Below are positions 1 through 7,841 of a stretch of DNA of 64,000 nt, one piece after another (position 1 is the first letter of the stretch; every line of letters starts with the position of its first letter). The stretch covers positions 434,001-498,000 of the forward strand of contig OY762070.1 in assembly GCA_963665195.1 (NCBI GenBank), written 5' to 3'. The notes beneath the pieces are model-generated. The model made no database searches. It saw only the letters and a program-made list of their open reading frames with translations, and was not told where the DNA came from. The stretch is from VXYL01 sp963665195. Its GTDB lineage: Bacteria; Pseudomonadota; Gammaproteobacteria; Pseudomonadales; Azotimanducaceae. A program made the translations under genes and the position numbers.

Positions 1-1614
1 GCCATCCGGGCGATGGGATCCAAGATCGAAGCCAAGCGGCTGGTCGCCAACGCCGACGCACCGGTGGTACCCGGCTACGACGGCGCGGACCAGGACCCGG
101 CGGCGCTTGCCGAACGCGCCGCCGAGATCGGCTTCCCGGTGCTCATCAAGGCGTCCATGGGCGGCGGCGGCAAAGGCATGAGGCGCGTTGACGCCGCCGA
201 GGACTTCGCCGCCGCGCTCGCGGGCGCCAAGCGCGAGGCCGCAGCGGCATTCGGCGATGATCGCGTGCTGCTCGAACGCTATCTGACCGCGCCCAAGCAC
301 ATCGAAGTGCAGATCCTCGCGGACGCCCACGGCGAGACGCGGTCGCTGTTCGAGCGCGACTGCTCCATCCAGCGGCGCCATCAGAAGGTGATCGAGGAAG
401 CCCCGGCGCCGAGTGTGGACCCGACGCTGCGCGCCGCGATGGGCGAGGCAGCGATCCGGGCCGCACGCGCCGTGGACTACGTCGGCGCCGGCACGGTGGA
501 GTTCATCGTCGAGGACGATGCCTTCTACTTCATGGAGATGAACACGCGGCTGCAGGTGGAGCATCCGGTCACCGAGGCGATTCTCGGCCTCGATCTGGTG
601 GAGTGGCAACTTCGCATCGCCGCCGGGGAGCGGCTCGCCCTCGGCGACCTCGCCATCGACGGCCACGCCGTGGAAGCGCGCGTCTATGCGGAGAACGCCA
701 AGCGCGGCTTCCTGCCGTCCACCGGCACGCTGCATCGCGTGGCGTTCCCCGTCGGCCGCGTCGATAGCGGCGTCCGCAGCGGCTCGGCGGTGACCATGCA
801 CTACGACCCGATGCTGGCCAAAGTGATCGCCCACGCGCCTGACCGCGGCCAAGCCATCGCCGCGCTCGCGGACGCCTTGCGCAGGAGCGAAGTCGTCGGC
901 GTGGAGCACAACGTCGGCTGGCTGCTGAACGTCCTGGCCCACGAGGAGTTCGCCGCCGGCAGCTATACGACCGGCACCGTGGAGCAGGACGCCAAGCAGC
1001 TCGCGCCTGCCCCGGATGCGGTGGCGACGGCGGCTGCGCTGGTAGCGACGCTGGTGGACGATGCCGGCGACAGCCCGTGGTCCGCGAGGGACGGGTTTCG
1101 GATGAACCTGCCCCATGAGCAGACGCTGCGTTTCCGGCGCGGCCGGCAGCGCTTGGAGGCGCGGCTGCTCGCGGACGGCGCGGACTTCGTGGTGCAGAGC
1201 AGCGATGGCGAGTTCCGGCTGCAGGAGCCCGTTCTGGACGCCGACATGCTGACCGCCGCGCTGCCGGATGCCGGGATCGTGCGCGTGAGGATCGTCCAGG
1301 CGGGCGGCGACATGCATGCGGTACGCGAAGGCGCGGTCGAACGGATCACGCTTCTAGAACCCGATCCGGCGGCGTTCGGGACCGCCGTCCAGCATGGCGG
1401 CCGCGTCGAGACGCCGATGCCCGGGCAGATCGTCGCTGTGCAGGTGACGACCGGGGACCGCGTGCAGGCGCAGCAGCCGCTCGCCATCCTTGAAGCGATG
1501 AAGATGGAACACGTCATCCGGGCGCCCGCCGCCGGCACGGTGAGCGGCGTGCATTGCGCCGTCGGCGAGCGCGTGTCCGAAGGCGCGGAACTGATCGTCA
1601 TCGACGCCGCTTGA
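1..1614 (+). CDS. Biotin-dependent acyl-CoA carboxylase, alpha subunit (3' part)
   Basis: The gene enters from the left edge in frame (the first codons read AIRAMGSK), so about 110 N-terminal residues are missing. What remains is most of a biotin carboxylase domain: a glycine-rich ATP-grasp loop (ASMGGGGKGMR), the EMNTRLQVEHPVTE signature and the biotin carboxylase C-terminal region. A linker follows, then a biotinyl-carrier domain with the lysine motif EAMKMEH about 35 residues from the end. Adding the missing part gives roughly 640-650 residues, the size of 3-methylcrotonyl-, propionyl- or geranyl-CoA carboxylase alpha subunits. These enzymes carboxylate biotin with ATP and bicarbonate in branched-chain or odd-chain acyl-CoA catabolism. 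The substrate cannot be fixed without the beta subunit, presumably upstream. Family is confident; substrate is open. Confidence 0.93.
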   Translation, partial: AIRAMGSKIEAKRLVANADAPVVPGYDGADQDPAALAERAAEIGFPVLIKASMGGGGKGMRRVDAAEDFAAALAGAKREAAAAFGDDRVLLERYLTAPKHIEVQILADAHGETRSLFERDCSIQRRHQKVIEEAPAPSVDPTLRAAMGEAAIRAARAVDYVGAGTVEFIVEDDAFYFMEMNTRLQVEHPVTEAILGLDLVEWQLRIAAGERLALGDLAIDGHAVEARVYAENAKRGFLPSTGTLHRVAFPVGRVDSGVRSGSAVTMHYDPMLAKVIAHAPDRGQAIAALADALRRSEVVGVEHNVGWLLNVLAHEEFAAGSYTTGTVEQDAKQLAPAPDAVATAAALVATLVDDAGDSPWSARDGFRMNLPHEQTLRFRRGRQRLEARLLADGADFVVQSSDGEFRLQEPVLDADMLTAALPDAGIVRVRIVQAGGDMHAVREGAVERITLLEPDPAAFGTAVQHGGRVETPMPGQIVAVQVTTGDRVQAQQPLAILEAMKMEHVIRAPAAGTVSGVHCAVGERVSEGAELIVIDAA

Positions 1615-1642
1615 GAGGCCGCGCCTGGGCCGCGCGTGCCGC

Positions 1643-1648
1643 TATAAT
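1643..1648 (+). promoter_or_regulatory. Candidate -10 box for the cytochrome c gene
   Basis: A perfect TATAAT lies 34 bases before the TTG start of the cytochrome gene, in the short gap after the carboxylase stop. No good -35 hexamer is found at 16-18 bases upstream; TTGAGA at 1611-1616 is too far away (26 bases). It is plausible as a sigma-70 promoter with a weak -35. Confidence 0.4.
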
Positions 1649-1681
1649 GCGCCGCCGTCGCGACCCGCTTCGGAGCATCCC

Positions 1682-2131
1682 TTGCCCTTGAGACCGCTCA
1701 ACCTGCGCAAAGCGCTTGCCACGGCTGCCGTCCTCACCATCGCCGCCGCTGCCTTCGGCCAAGCCGTGGATTCCGGCACTGTGGCGGACATCATCGACCG
1801 CGTCCGGCCGCTCGGCGAACTGTGCATCGAGGGCCAGGACTGCGGCGGCGACGCCGCCCCGCCCGCGCCGGCCGCGGCGCTGAGCGGCGGCGACGTGTAC
1901 GGCAAGTTCTGCCGCACCTGCCACGAGACCGGCCTCAACGAAGCGCCGAAGCTGGGCGATGCCGAGGCGTGGGCGCCGCGCATCGCCAAGGGCATGGAGG
2001 TCATGCTGCAGACCACCAAGGATGGCCTCAATCTCATGCCGGCGATGGGCCTGTGCATGGCGTGCAGCGACGCCGAGCTGGAAGCCGCCATCGACTACAT
2101 GATCGGCGAGGCCGACGGCCCCCTTCAGTAG
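1682..2131 (+). CDS. Exported c-type cytochrome, c5-like
   Basis: This is a 149-residue exported monoheme cytochrome. An N-terminal signal peptide (about residues 1-26, Ala-rich, ending FGQA) precedes a low-complexity linker. The heme attachment site CRTCH is at residues 77-81, and the likely axial methionine is in NLMPAMG (about residue 119), followed by a Cys pair (GLCMACSD) as in the cytochrome c5 subfamily. It would carry electrons in the periplasm between respiratory complexes or to a terminal reductase. The start is TTG; the in-frame signal peptide begins here, and the ATG at 1647 is in another frame. The 3' end overlaps the convergent comM by 7 bases. Confidence 0.88.
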   Translation: MPLRPLNLRKALATAAVLTIAAAAFGQAVDSGTVADIIDRVRPLGELCIEGQDCGGDAAPPAPAAALSGGDVYGKFCRTCHETGLNEAPKLGDAEAWAPRIAKGMEVMLQTTKDGLNLMPAMGLCMACSDAELEAAIDYMIGEADGPLQ

Positions 2132-3639
2132 CCCGGCCTCGAATCGACGTCCATCGCTCGATAGCCGAGCGCCTCTGCGGCATGGGGCGTGCGGATGATG
2201 TCGGCTGCCGCGAGATCGGCGATCGTTCGAGCCACTTTGCGCAGCCGGTGCAGCGCCCGCGCCGACAGTCGCAGACGCTTGCCCGCCCGCCGCAGCAGGT
2301 TGGCCGCGGCATCCTCCATCGCGCAGTGCCGCTCCACCTCGACGGCGGATAGGGCGGCGTTCGGCTTGCCGCAGCGCGCCATCTGCCGACCGTGGGCGTT
2401 GGCGATAGCCGCCCGCAGCGCGTCGTCGTCGCCTGCGGGCACCTGCTTCGCCCACAGATCCGCATCCGCCACCGGCCCCACTTCGATGCGGATGTCGATG
2501 CGATCGAGCAGCGGCCCCGAGACGCGGCTGCGGTACTGGCGCACCTGGTGCGGTGCGCAGCGGCAGCGCGCCTCGTCGCAGACGTACCCGGCCGGACACG
2601 GGTTCATCGCCGCCACGAGCTGGAAGCGCGCCGGGTAGCGCACGGTCTGGTTGACGCGGGCGAGCGCGATCTCGTCGGCTTCGAGCGGCTCGCGCAGCGC
2701 TTCGAGCACATCGCGCTGGTACTCGGGCAGCTCGTCCAGGAACAGCACTCCGCCGTGGGCCAGGGTGACCTCGCCCGGAGCGATGGGATTGCCGCCGCCG
2801 ACGATGGCCGGTGCCGATGCCGTGTGGTGCGGATCGCAGAAAGGGCGCTGGCCGAACGGCGGCGCCGTGCGGCGCGACACGGAATAGACGTTGGCCACTT
2901 CGATGGCTTCGCTGGCGGATAGCGGCGGCAGCAGCCCGGCAAGGCGTCTCGCGAGCATCGTCTTGCCGGTACCCGGCGGTCCGACCATCAGCATGTGGTG
3001 GCCGCCAGCAGCGGCAACCGTCAGGGCGCGTTTGGCATGGGTCTGGCCGCGCACGTCGTTCAGCGACGGCAGCGCGCTGCGCCGCGGGCGCGCCAGGGGC
3101 AGCTCCGCTGGCGGCGGCAGTCGCTCCGCCTGCAGCAGTTCGATCACCTCCCGCAGCGACGCGACGGGATGCAGCGAAGCGTCGCGCAAGGGCGCGAGTT
3201 CCTCGCAGTGCGCCTCCGGCACGACCAAGGCACAGTCGCCAGCGAGCTTGGCGGCGGCGCAGAAGGCGCCAGCCACGGGCCGCAAGTCGCCGTAGAGCGA
3301 CAGCTCGCCCAGGAACTCGAGGCGGGCGAGGTGCCGGTGCTCCACCTGCTCGGTGGCGGCGAGGATGGCGATGGCGATGGCGAGGTCGTAGCGCCCGCCG
3401 TGCTTGGCGAGGTCCGCCGGCGCGAGATTCACCACCACGCGGCCCTGCGGATACGTGAGGCCGACGTTCTTGATGGCGCTGCGCACGCGATCTCGGGCCT
3501 CGCGCACGGCCTTCTGCGCCATCCCCACCAGCGTGAAGGATGGCGTGCCCGGCTGGAAGTGGGCCTCGACGAGCACGAGCGGCGCATCGATGCCCACCTG
3601 AGCCCGGGTCTTGACGGGGATGGCGAGCGATTTGGTCAT
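2125..3639 (-). CDS. comM: ComM/YifB-family Mg-chelatase-like AAA+ ATPase
   Basis: The 504-residue protein matches the full length of the ComM (YifB) family. The N-terminal domain (about 1-190) is the Lon-like ChlI fold, with the PQGRVVVNLAPADLAKHGGRY region. The AAA+ part has a Walker A GPPGTGKT at 220-227, a Walker B LFLDE at 299-303 and a Cys-containing insert (CPAGYVCDEARCRC). ComM is a hexameric helicase that promotes branch migration during natural transformation. I start at the ATG whose product begins MTKSLAIPVKTRA, since 50 extra upstream codons lack family similarity and would run into the nitrogen-control region. It converges on the cytochrome gene. Confidence 0.95.
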   Translation of the reverse strand: MTKSLAIPVKTRAQVGIDAPLVLVEAHFQPGTPSFTLVGMAQKAVREARDRVRSAIKNVGLTYPQGRVVVNLAPADLAKHGGRYDLAIAIAILAATEQVEHRHLARLEFLGELSLYGDLRPVAGAFCAAAKLAGDCALVVPEAHCEELAPLRDASLHPVASLREVIELLQAERLPPPAELPLARPRRSALPSLNDVRGQTHAKRALTVAAAGGHHMLMVGPPGTGKTMLARRLAGLLPPLSASEAIEVANVYSVSRRTAPPFGQRPFCDPHHTASAPAIVGGGNPIAPGEVTLAHGGVLFLDELPEYQRDVLEALREPLEADEIALARVNQTVRYPARFQLVAAMNPCPAGYVCDEARCRCAPHQVRQYRSRVSGPLLDRIDIRIEVGPVADADLWAKQVPAGDDDALRAAIANAHGRQMARCGKPNAALSAVEVERHCAMEDAAANLLRRAGKRLRLSARALHRLRKVARTIADLAAADIIRTPHAAEALGYRAMDVDSRPGY

Positions 3640-3726
3640 GCCGCGGCGAGCATAGGCGGGCCGCAAGGCGGCCCGATAGCGACATCCGCCCGTCGACTTG
3701 TAGGAGATCCGCCCGACATTCGCTCC

Positions 3727-3751
3727 AAAACGCACCGTTTCGGTGCGTTTT
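3727..3751 (+). promoter_or_regulatory. NtrC-type enhancer palindrome
   Basis: A perfect inverted repeat has 11-base arms (AAAACGCACCG / CGGTGCGTTTT) around TTT. Its core is GCACC-N5-GGTGC, at 3732-3746. This matches the known NtrC operator consensus (TGCACY-N5-RGTGCA) in sequence and in spacing. It lies about 100 bases upstream of a -24/-12 promoter and in front of a PII/AmtB operon, where NtrC control is expected. The flanking A and T runs would also allow it to act as a terminator, but comM is transcribed away from it and no gene reads into it. Confidence 0.72.
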
Positions 3752-3763
3752 CCCGCCGATTTC

Positions 3764-3778
3764 GCACCAGCACCGCGC
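3764..3778 (+). promoter_or_regulatory. Possible second, weaker NtrC half-site
   Basis: GCACC-AGCAC-CGCGC keeps the left arm of the NtrC box and three of five bases of the right arm. Its centre is 32 bases from the centre of the perfect palindrome, about three helical turns, the spacing known for paired NtrC sites at glnA of enteric bacteria. The match is weak and could be chance. Confidence 0.3.
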
Positions 3779-3830
3779 AGAACGCCCACCTTTTGGCTTT
3801 AACGTGCTGATATTCAACGAGTTAATGACA

Positions 3831-3848
3831 TTGGCACGGTGTCTGCTA
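3831..3848 (+). promoter_or_regulatory. Sigma-54 (-24/-12) promoter
   Basis: TTGGCACGGTGTCTGCTA fits the sigma-54 consensus TTGGCACG-N4-TTGCW: GG and GC are separated by exactly 10 bases, and only the base before TGC differs (C instead of T). Transcription would begin near 3858-3860, leaving a leader of about 100 bases before the porin ATG. Together with the NtrC palindrome upstream it indicates nitrogen-limitation control of the operon. Confidence 0.75.
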
Positions 3849-3957
3849 AAGAGCGCACCGTAGGTGGCGGCGCGGCACGGTCGCAGCCGCTGCCGAGCAT
3901 TCGCAACCACAGGCACGACTCACATCACCAACCACACCACCGAAGAGGATCACTGAG

Positions 3958-4677
3958 ATGAAGAAACTGGCGACGCTTTTGACCACGGCCGCCACGACCA
4001 CCGCGACCGCAACGGCGCTGCTCATGGCGCCCGTGGCCATCGCGGATGAGCACGGGGTCTCGATCGAAGGCAACCTCACGTTGACCTCCGACTATTCGTT
4101 CCGCGGCTGGTCGCAGACCATGCGGGATCCCGCCATCCAGGGCGGATTCGACATCGCTACGGAGTCCGGCCTCTACGTCGGCACCTGGGCCTCCACCGTG
4201 AACTTCGGCGACACGTCCATGGAATGGGACCTGTACGTCGGCTGGGCCGGCGACCTCTCCGAGGACGTTTCGCTTGATGTGGGGTTCATCTACTTCGACT
4301 ATCCGAACGACCGGGACAACTACAACTATCAGGAAGTCGCGGCGTCCATCGCGTTCGGGGCCGTCACCCTCGGCGTCAACTACTCGCCGGAGTACTTGGC
4401 GGCGGCAGACGTGACCTTCCTCTACCCCTACGCCGGCTACAGCCACGGCTTCAGCGACGACGTGAGCCTGGACCTGCACGTCGGCTTCAACATGGCCGAC
4501 TCCCCCGGCGGCGCCTTCTTCGGCGACAGCGACGAGTACGTCGACTACTCGGCAAGCATCAGCTTCCCGGTCCTCGGCGCGACGATGGCGATCGGCCTCT
4601 ACGGCACCGACAACGAGGCCTGCGGCGGCAGCCCCCGCGACTGCGAGCTGCGGCCCATCGTTTCACTCAGCCTCTAA
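3958..4677 (+). CDS. TorF-family putative outer-membrane porin
   Basis: The 239-residue precursor has a Lys-Lys start and a long Thr/Ala signal peptide, cleaved near residue 29 (AIA-DEHG). The mature part opens with the family-typical SDYSFRGWSQT and then alternates aromatic and acidic residues in beta-strand style (DWDLYVG-like, GFIYFDYPN, YPYAGYSHGF), ending with a C-terminal hydrophobic strand. This is the TorF/TIGR02001 family of putative outer-membrane porins, which often stands next to PII and ammonium-transporter genes. It probably admits small nitrogen solutes. It is first in the operon behind the -24/-12 promoter. The transported substrate is not known. Confidence 0.85.
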   Translation: MKKLATLLTTAATTTATATALLMAPVAIADEHGVSIEGNLTLTSDYSFRGWSQTMRDPAIQGGFDIATESGLYVGTWASTVNFGDTSMEWDLYVGWAGDLSEDVSLDVGFIYFDYPNDRDNYNYQEVAASIAFGAVTLGVNYSPEYLAAADVTFLYPYAGYSHGFSDDVSLDLHVGFNMADSPGGAFFGDSDEYVDYSASISFPVLGATMAIGLYGTDNEACGGSPRDCELRPIVSLSL

Positions 4678-4688
4678 TCAAGGCACAA

Positions 4689-4728
4689 TCCTCGGTGCAT
4701 CGATCTTCCACGAGACATGCACCGAGGA
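4689..4728 (+). promoter_or_regulatory. Long hairpin in the porin-PII spacer
   Basis: TCCTCGGTGCAT (4689-4700) and ATGCACCGAGGA (4717-4728) form a perfect 12-base stem with a 16-base loop, beginning 12 bases after the porin stop. No T run follows, so it is not a classical terminator. It may stop RNA decay or cause partial termination between the porin and the PII gene; this is inference from structure only. Confidence 0.55.
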
Positions 4729-4804
4729 CTCAACAGCGCAGCCGGCTCCCGTGGTCGCCTCCCGGAGGCGGGCTAGGGGCAGGGCGCACCCAAAGGGGGA
4801 CTAC

Positions 4805-5143
4805 ATGAAACTCATCACGGCAATCATCAAACCGTTCAAGCTCGACGACGTGCGGGAGTCGCTCTCCGAGATCGGCGTGCAGGGCATGACCGTCACGGAG
4901 GTGAAGGGCTTCGGGCGCCAGAAGGGGCACACCGAGCTGTACCGCGGGGCGGAGTACGTGGTCGACTTCCTGCCCAAGGTCAAGGTGGAGGTGGCGATCG
5001 ACGACTCCCTGCTCGACCAGTGCTTGGAGGCCATCGGCAAGGCCGCCAACACCGGCAAGGTGGGCGACGGGAAGATCTTCGTCACGTCGCTAGAGGAGGC
5101 CGTCCGCATCCGCACCGGCGAAACCGGCACGGACGCGGTGTAG
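4805..5143 (+). CDS. glnK: Nitrogen regulatory PII protein (GlnB/GlnK)
   Basis: The 112-residue protein is a standard PII signal transducer: MKLITAIIKPFKLDDVRE at the N-terminus, the T-loop with the uridylylation tyrosine at residue 51 (TELYRGAEY) and the C-terminal signature TGKVGDGKIFV. PII trimers sense 2-oxoglutarate, ATP/ADP and glutamine and regulate partners such as AmtB, NtrB and adenylyltransferase. I use the ATG at 4805, which gives the usual N-terminus; longer in-frame starts add an Arg-rich extension. The name glnK rather than glnB is chosen because amtB follows after 28 bases, the classic pairing in which GlnK blocks the AmtB channel when ammonium is plentiful. Confidence 0.95.
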   Translation: MKLITAIIKPFKLDDVRESLSEIGVQGMTVTEVKGFGRQKGHTELYRGAEYVVDFLPKVKVEVAIDDSLLDQCLEAIGKAANTGKVGDGKIFVTSLEEAVRIRTGETGTDAV

Positions 5144-5171
5144 GCCGGCCCGAACCCAAAGGAGAAGACTC

Positions 5172-6431
5172 GTGGAAGATCTCATTCAAACCACCATTCA
5201 AACCAACTACGCGCTGGACACCTTCTACTTCCTGTTGATGGGTGTCCTCGTCATGTTCATGGCGTGCGGCTTCTCGATGCTCGAGGCGGGGATGGTGCGG
5301 GCGAAGAACACGTCCGAAATCCTCACCAAGAACGTCGCGCTGTACTCCATCGCCTGCATCATGTATCTGCTCGTCGGCTACAACATCATGTACATGGACG
5401 CTGGCGGCATCGTGCCGAGCTTCGGCTTCCTGATCGGCGCGGAGAACACCGCCGAGCAGATCATCGCCGGCACGGCCGGCGGCGTCGCCACCGACCACTC
5501 GGAGCGCTCCGACTACTTCTTCCAGGTGGTCTTCGTGGCGACGGCGATGTCCATCGTCTCCGGCGCGGTGGCCGAGCGGATGAAGCTGTGGGCGTTTCTG
5601 ATCTTCGCCGTCGTGATGACCGGGCTCATCTACCCCGTGCAGGGGATGTGGACCTGGGGCGGCGGCTGGCTGGACGGGCTTGGCTACTCGGACTTCGCCG
5701 GTTCCGGCATCGTCCATCTCTGCGGCGCGGCGGCGGCGCTGGCCGGCGTCCTGCTGCTGGGCGCCCGCAAGGGCAAATACGGGCCCGGCGGCCAAGTACA
5801 CGCGATTCCCGGCTGCAACATGCCGCTCGCCACGCTCGGCATGTTCGTGCTCTGGTTCGGCTGGTTCGGCTTCAACGGCGGCTCCGAGCTCAAGATCTCG
5901 AACGTCGATGAGGCCAATGCCGTGGCGCAGGTGTTCGTCAACACCAACATCGCCGCCTGCGGCGGTCTGGTGGCGGCGCTGATCCTGGCCCGCGCCTGGT
6001 TCGGCAAGGCCGACCTGACGATGGCCTTGAACGGCGCGCTCGCCGGCTTGGTGGCCATCACGGCGGACCCGCTCTCCGGCTCGGCGTTCTGGTCGATGAT
6101 CATCGGCGCGGTGGGCGGCATCATCGTGGTGCTTTCCATCGTCGGCCTCGACAAGCTCAAGATCGACGATCCGGTGGGTGCCATCAGCGTCCACGGCACT
6201 TGCGGCATCTGGGGCGTGATGGCGGTGCTGTTCAACAACGGCGACGCTACCGTAGTGGGTCAGATCGTCGGCATCCTCGGCATCTTCGGCTGGGTGTTCG
6301 TGGCCTCGCTGATCGTCTGGCTGATCCTCAAGGCGACCATGGGCATCCGGGTCTCCGAAGAGGACGAGATGAGCGGCGTGGACATCGCGGAAACGGGCAT
6401 CGAAGCCTACCCGGAGTTCCAGCAGGGCTGA
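5172..6431 (+). CDS. amtB: Ammonium transporter AmtB
   Basis: The 419-residue protein is a multi-spanning Amt/Mep/Rh channel. Visible hallmarks are FYFLLMGVLVMFMACGFSML in the first helix, the twin pore histidines at H182 (SGIVHLCGA) and H341 (ISVHGTCGIWG), and the NTNIAACGG segment. The start is GTG with a good ribosome site (AAAGGAGAAG) 7 bases upstream. It lacks an obvious cleavable signal peptide, unlike the E. coli protein. AmtB moves ammonium across the inner membrane at low concentration and is gated by the GlnK encoded just upstream. It is the last gene of the nitrogen operon and is followed 21 bases later by a strong terminator. Confidence 0.96.
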   Translation: MEDLIQTTIQTNYALDTFYFLLMGVLVMFMACGFSMLEAGMVRAKNTSEILTKNVALYSIACIMYLLVGYNIMYMDAGGIVPSFGFLIGAENTAEQIIAGTAGGVATDHSERSDYFFQVVFVATAMSIVSGAVAERMKLWAFLIFAVVMTGLIYPVQGMWTWGGGWLDGLGYSDFAGSGIVHLCGAAAALAGVLLLGARKGKYGPGGQVHAIPGCNMPLATLGMFVLWFGWFGFNGGSELKISNVDEANAVAQVFVNTNIAACGGLVAALILARAWFGKADLTMALNGALAGLVAITADPLSGSAFWSMIIGAVGGIIVVLSIVGLDKLKIDDPVGAISVHGTCGIWGVMAVLFNNGDATVVGQIVGILGIFGWVFVASLIVWLILKATMGIRVSEEDEMSGVDIAETGIEAYPEFQQG

Positions 6432-6452
6432 CTCGCACCCTTACCGGGACGG

Positions 6453-6480
6453 AAAAGGGCGCCGATTCGGCGCCCTTTTT
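6453..6480 (+). terminator. Rho-independent terminator after amtB
   Basis: AAAAGGGCGCCG and CGGCGCCCTTTT form a 12-base stem with a 3-base loop (ATT) and end in a T run, 21 bases after the amtB stop codon. It is the clearest intrinsic terminator in the window. Confidence 0.9.
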
Positions 6481-6571
6481 ACATGGCTTACATGGCTTTC
6501 ATGGCGGAAGCGTGGGTGTGCGCGAGCAGCAGGTGCTACGCTGAGAGTCATCGAGTCGTTGGCGGTGAGCG

Positions 6572-7630
6572 TTGCGGTCTGCTAGGTGCGTGGTGATCTC
6601 AGCTTCCGTCGGTCTGGCCTTGGCCGCATCGGCGGGGCCTTCATGCACCATCGGCGTGCGCCCCGTGGCCTTTGGCTTCTATGCCTACTTCGCGCCCGTG
6701 AGTTCGAGCGTATCCGCGAATCGGGATGATCCGGGCTTCGATACGCACCGCGGATTCGAGGCGGATCTGCTCAGCGCCGTGGCGGCGCTGGGCGAAGGCG
6801 GGTTCCGGCGTCGGGGCATTCCCTACTGGGCCGAACAGCCGCCGCCCATCTGGCTGCGCGCCGCTGGCGCCGAGTTCGATGTCGTGGGCGGCGGCATCAC
6901 CATCCTCGGGTCGAGGACGCTCGACGCGGCAGGCCGCCCGGCCATCGCCTTCACCAACGGCCACATCGCGTTCCGCCAGTCGCTTCTGGTGCGGGCGGCC
7001 GAAGCAGAGCGCCTGTCCAAATACGAGAACTTGGGACGCGCCGACACCGTGGGCGTGCTGCCCGGCACCACGGGCGAGGCCCGCTTGCTGCAGATCGTCG
7101 GCTATGCGGATGCGGTTGGCATCCTGATCGCCGGCACGGCAGTGGCTCTGGACAGCGGCGAGACGGTGGTTGCGGACGGCAGCGCCGCCTACATCATCGC
7201 CGCCGGTGGCGCATCGGCGCAGCTTGCTGGCCGGATCGCGCTGAGCCATGACAGCGCCGACCTCCCCAGGGTGGTTCATCTCCCCGACGAGGCGGCCTTG
7301 TTCGCGGCGCTTGAAGCCGGAGAGATCGACGCGGTCGCGCGCGGCGAAATCGGCAAGCGGGACGCCGCGCATGGCCACGCTGGACTTGCCGTGGGGGCCC
7401 TCGACGACGCAGTGGAATGGGGCGGCTTCGCAGTGGATATCGCCAAGCCGGCGCTGCTCGATTGCTTGAACGAGCGCATCGACTACCTGACGGATGGTCG
7501 CCGCATCGGCTACGCCGCCTGGCGAGAGGATGAGGATGTCTTCATCAACCGGGCACTCGGCGCCAAATCGAGCCTCACCGGCTGGCGGCTCGGATGGCTC
7601 GCCGAGGCCGATAAGGCCGGACGCGACTGA
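6572..7630 (+). CDS. Periplasmic solute-binding protein, bacterial family 3-like
   Basis: The 352-residue protein starts with a short signal sequence (hydrophobic ISASVGLALAASAG) and continues with features of family 3 solute-binding proteins: a RGFEADLLSAVAA-type first lobe, an EFDVVGGGITI strand followed by TNGHIAFRQSLLVR, and a GVLPGTTGEA crossover. Such proteins bind amino acids or similar small molecules for ABC uptake. No permease or ATPase gene is adjacent, so its transporter must be elsewhere or it acts in sensing. The start is TTG with a weak ribosome site; a GTG eight codons later is an alternative. It lies downstream of the amtB terminator, so it is probably transcribed separately. 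Confidence 0.7.
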   Translation: MRSARCVVISASVGLALAASAGPSCTIGVRPVAFGFYAYFAPVSSSVSANRDDPGFDTHRGFEADLLSAVAALGEGGFRRRGIPYWAEQPPPIWLRAAGAEFDVVGGGITILGSRTLDAAGRPAIAFTNGHIAFRQSLLVRAAEAERLSKYENLGRADTVGVLPGTTGEARLLQIVGYADAVGILIAGTAVALDSGETVVADGSAAYIIAAGGASAQLAGRIALSHDSADLPRVVHLPDEAALFAALEAGEIDAVARGEIGKRDAAHGHAGLAVGALDDAVEWGGFAVDIAKPALLDCLNERIDYLTDGRRIGYAAWREDEDVFINRALGAKSSLTGWRLGWLAEADKAGRD

Positions 7631-7636
7631 GGCACT

Positions 7637-7736
7637 CGCGGACACACGCCACAGCAGCCATGAAGTGACAGCGCGCTGACGTCAGAAGCACGCGGACACA
7701 CGCCACAGCAGCCACAAAATGACAGCATGTTGACAT
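7637..7736. repeat. Two-copy tandem repeat, 54-base period
   Basis: The 24-base unit CGCGGACACACGCCACAGCA plus GCCA occurs identically at 7637-7660 and 7691-7714. Each copy is followed by a diverged tail (ATGACAGC/GTGACAGC, then TGACRTC), giving two imperfect 54-base units between the solute-binding protein gene and the nucleotidyltransferase gene. GGACACACGCC recurs at 41412-41422. It may be a remnant of a small dispersed repeat. Otherwise the 7631-7841 gap shows no gene. Confidence 0.7.
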
Positions 7737-7841
7737 CGAGGCGCCGCCGGCTGTTTCGTCATGGGGTCTTGCGCCCGTAGCGCGGTCGACGCTCGCCGCC
7801 CTGCGGCGCGAATGGCTCCAGCGTCGACGGGGCAAAGCAGA

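Larger units (their letters stand above)
3640..3957. other. 318-base intergenic regulatory region between comM and the torF-like gene
   Basis: No gene is visible in this stretch. It separates divergently transcribed comM and the porin/PII/AmtB operon and is less G+C-rich than its surroundings, with A/T tracts near 3783-3850. It holds the NtrC-like palindrome, a weaker second half-match and the -24/-12 promoter listed separately, followed by an untranslated leader of about 100 bases ending in GAGGATCACTGAG before the ATG. Confidence 0.8.

Noticed and set aside
5082..6194. A 370-codon open frame opposite amtB
   Set aside because: Antisense to AmtB, which has full family signatures; composition is His/Arg/Asp-biased, as expected for a shadow frame.
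6480..6505. ACATGGCTT short repeats after the amtB terminator
   Set aside because: Too short and imperfect to be more than chance; no regulatory context.
7637..7736. CRISPR array
   Set aside because: Only two repeat units, with similar rather than unique intervening sequence and no cas genes.
7510..7835. Small minus-strand frames with repeated Cys-rich peptides (CGVCPR, VAAVACVR)
   Set aside because: The repeated peptides come only from the tandem DNA repeat; there is no ribosome site or independent support.
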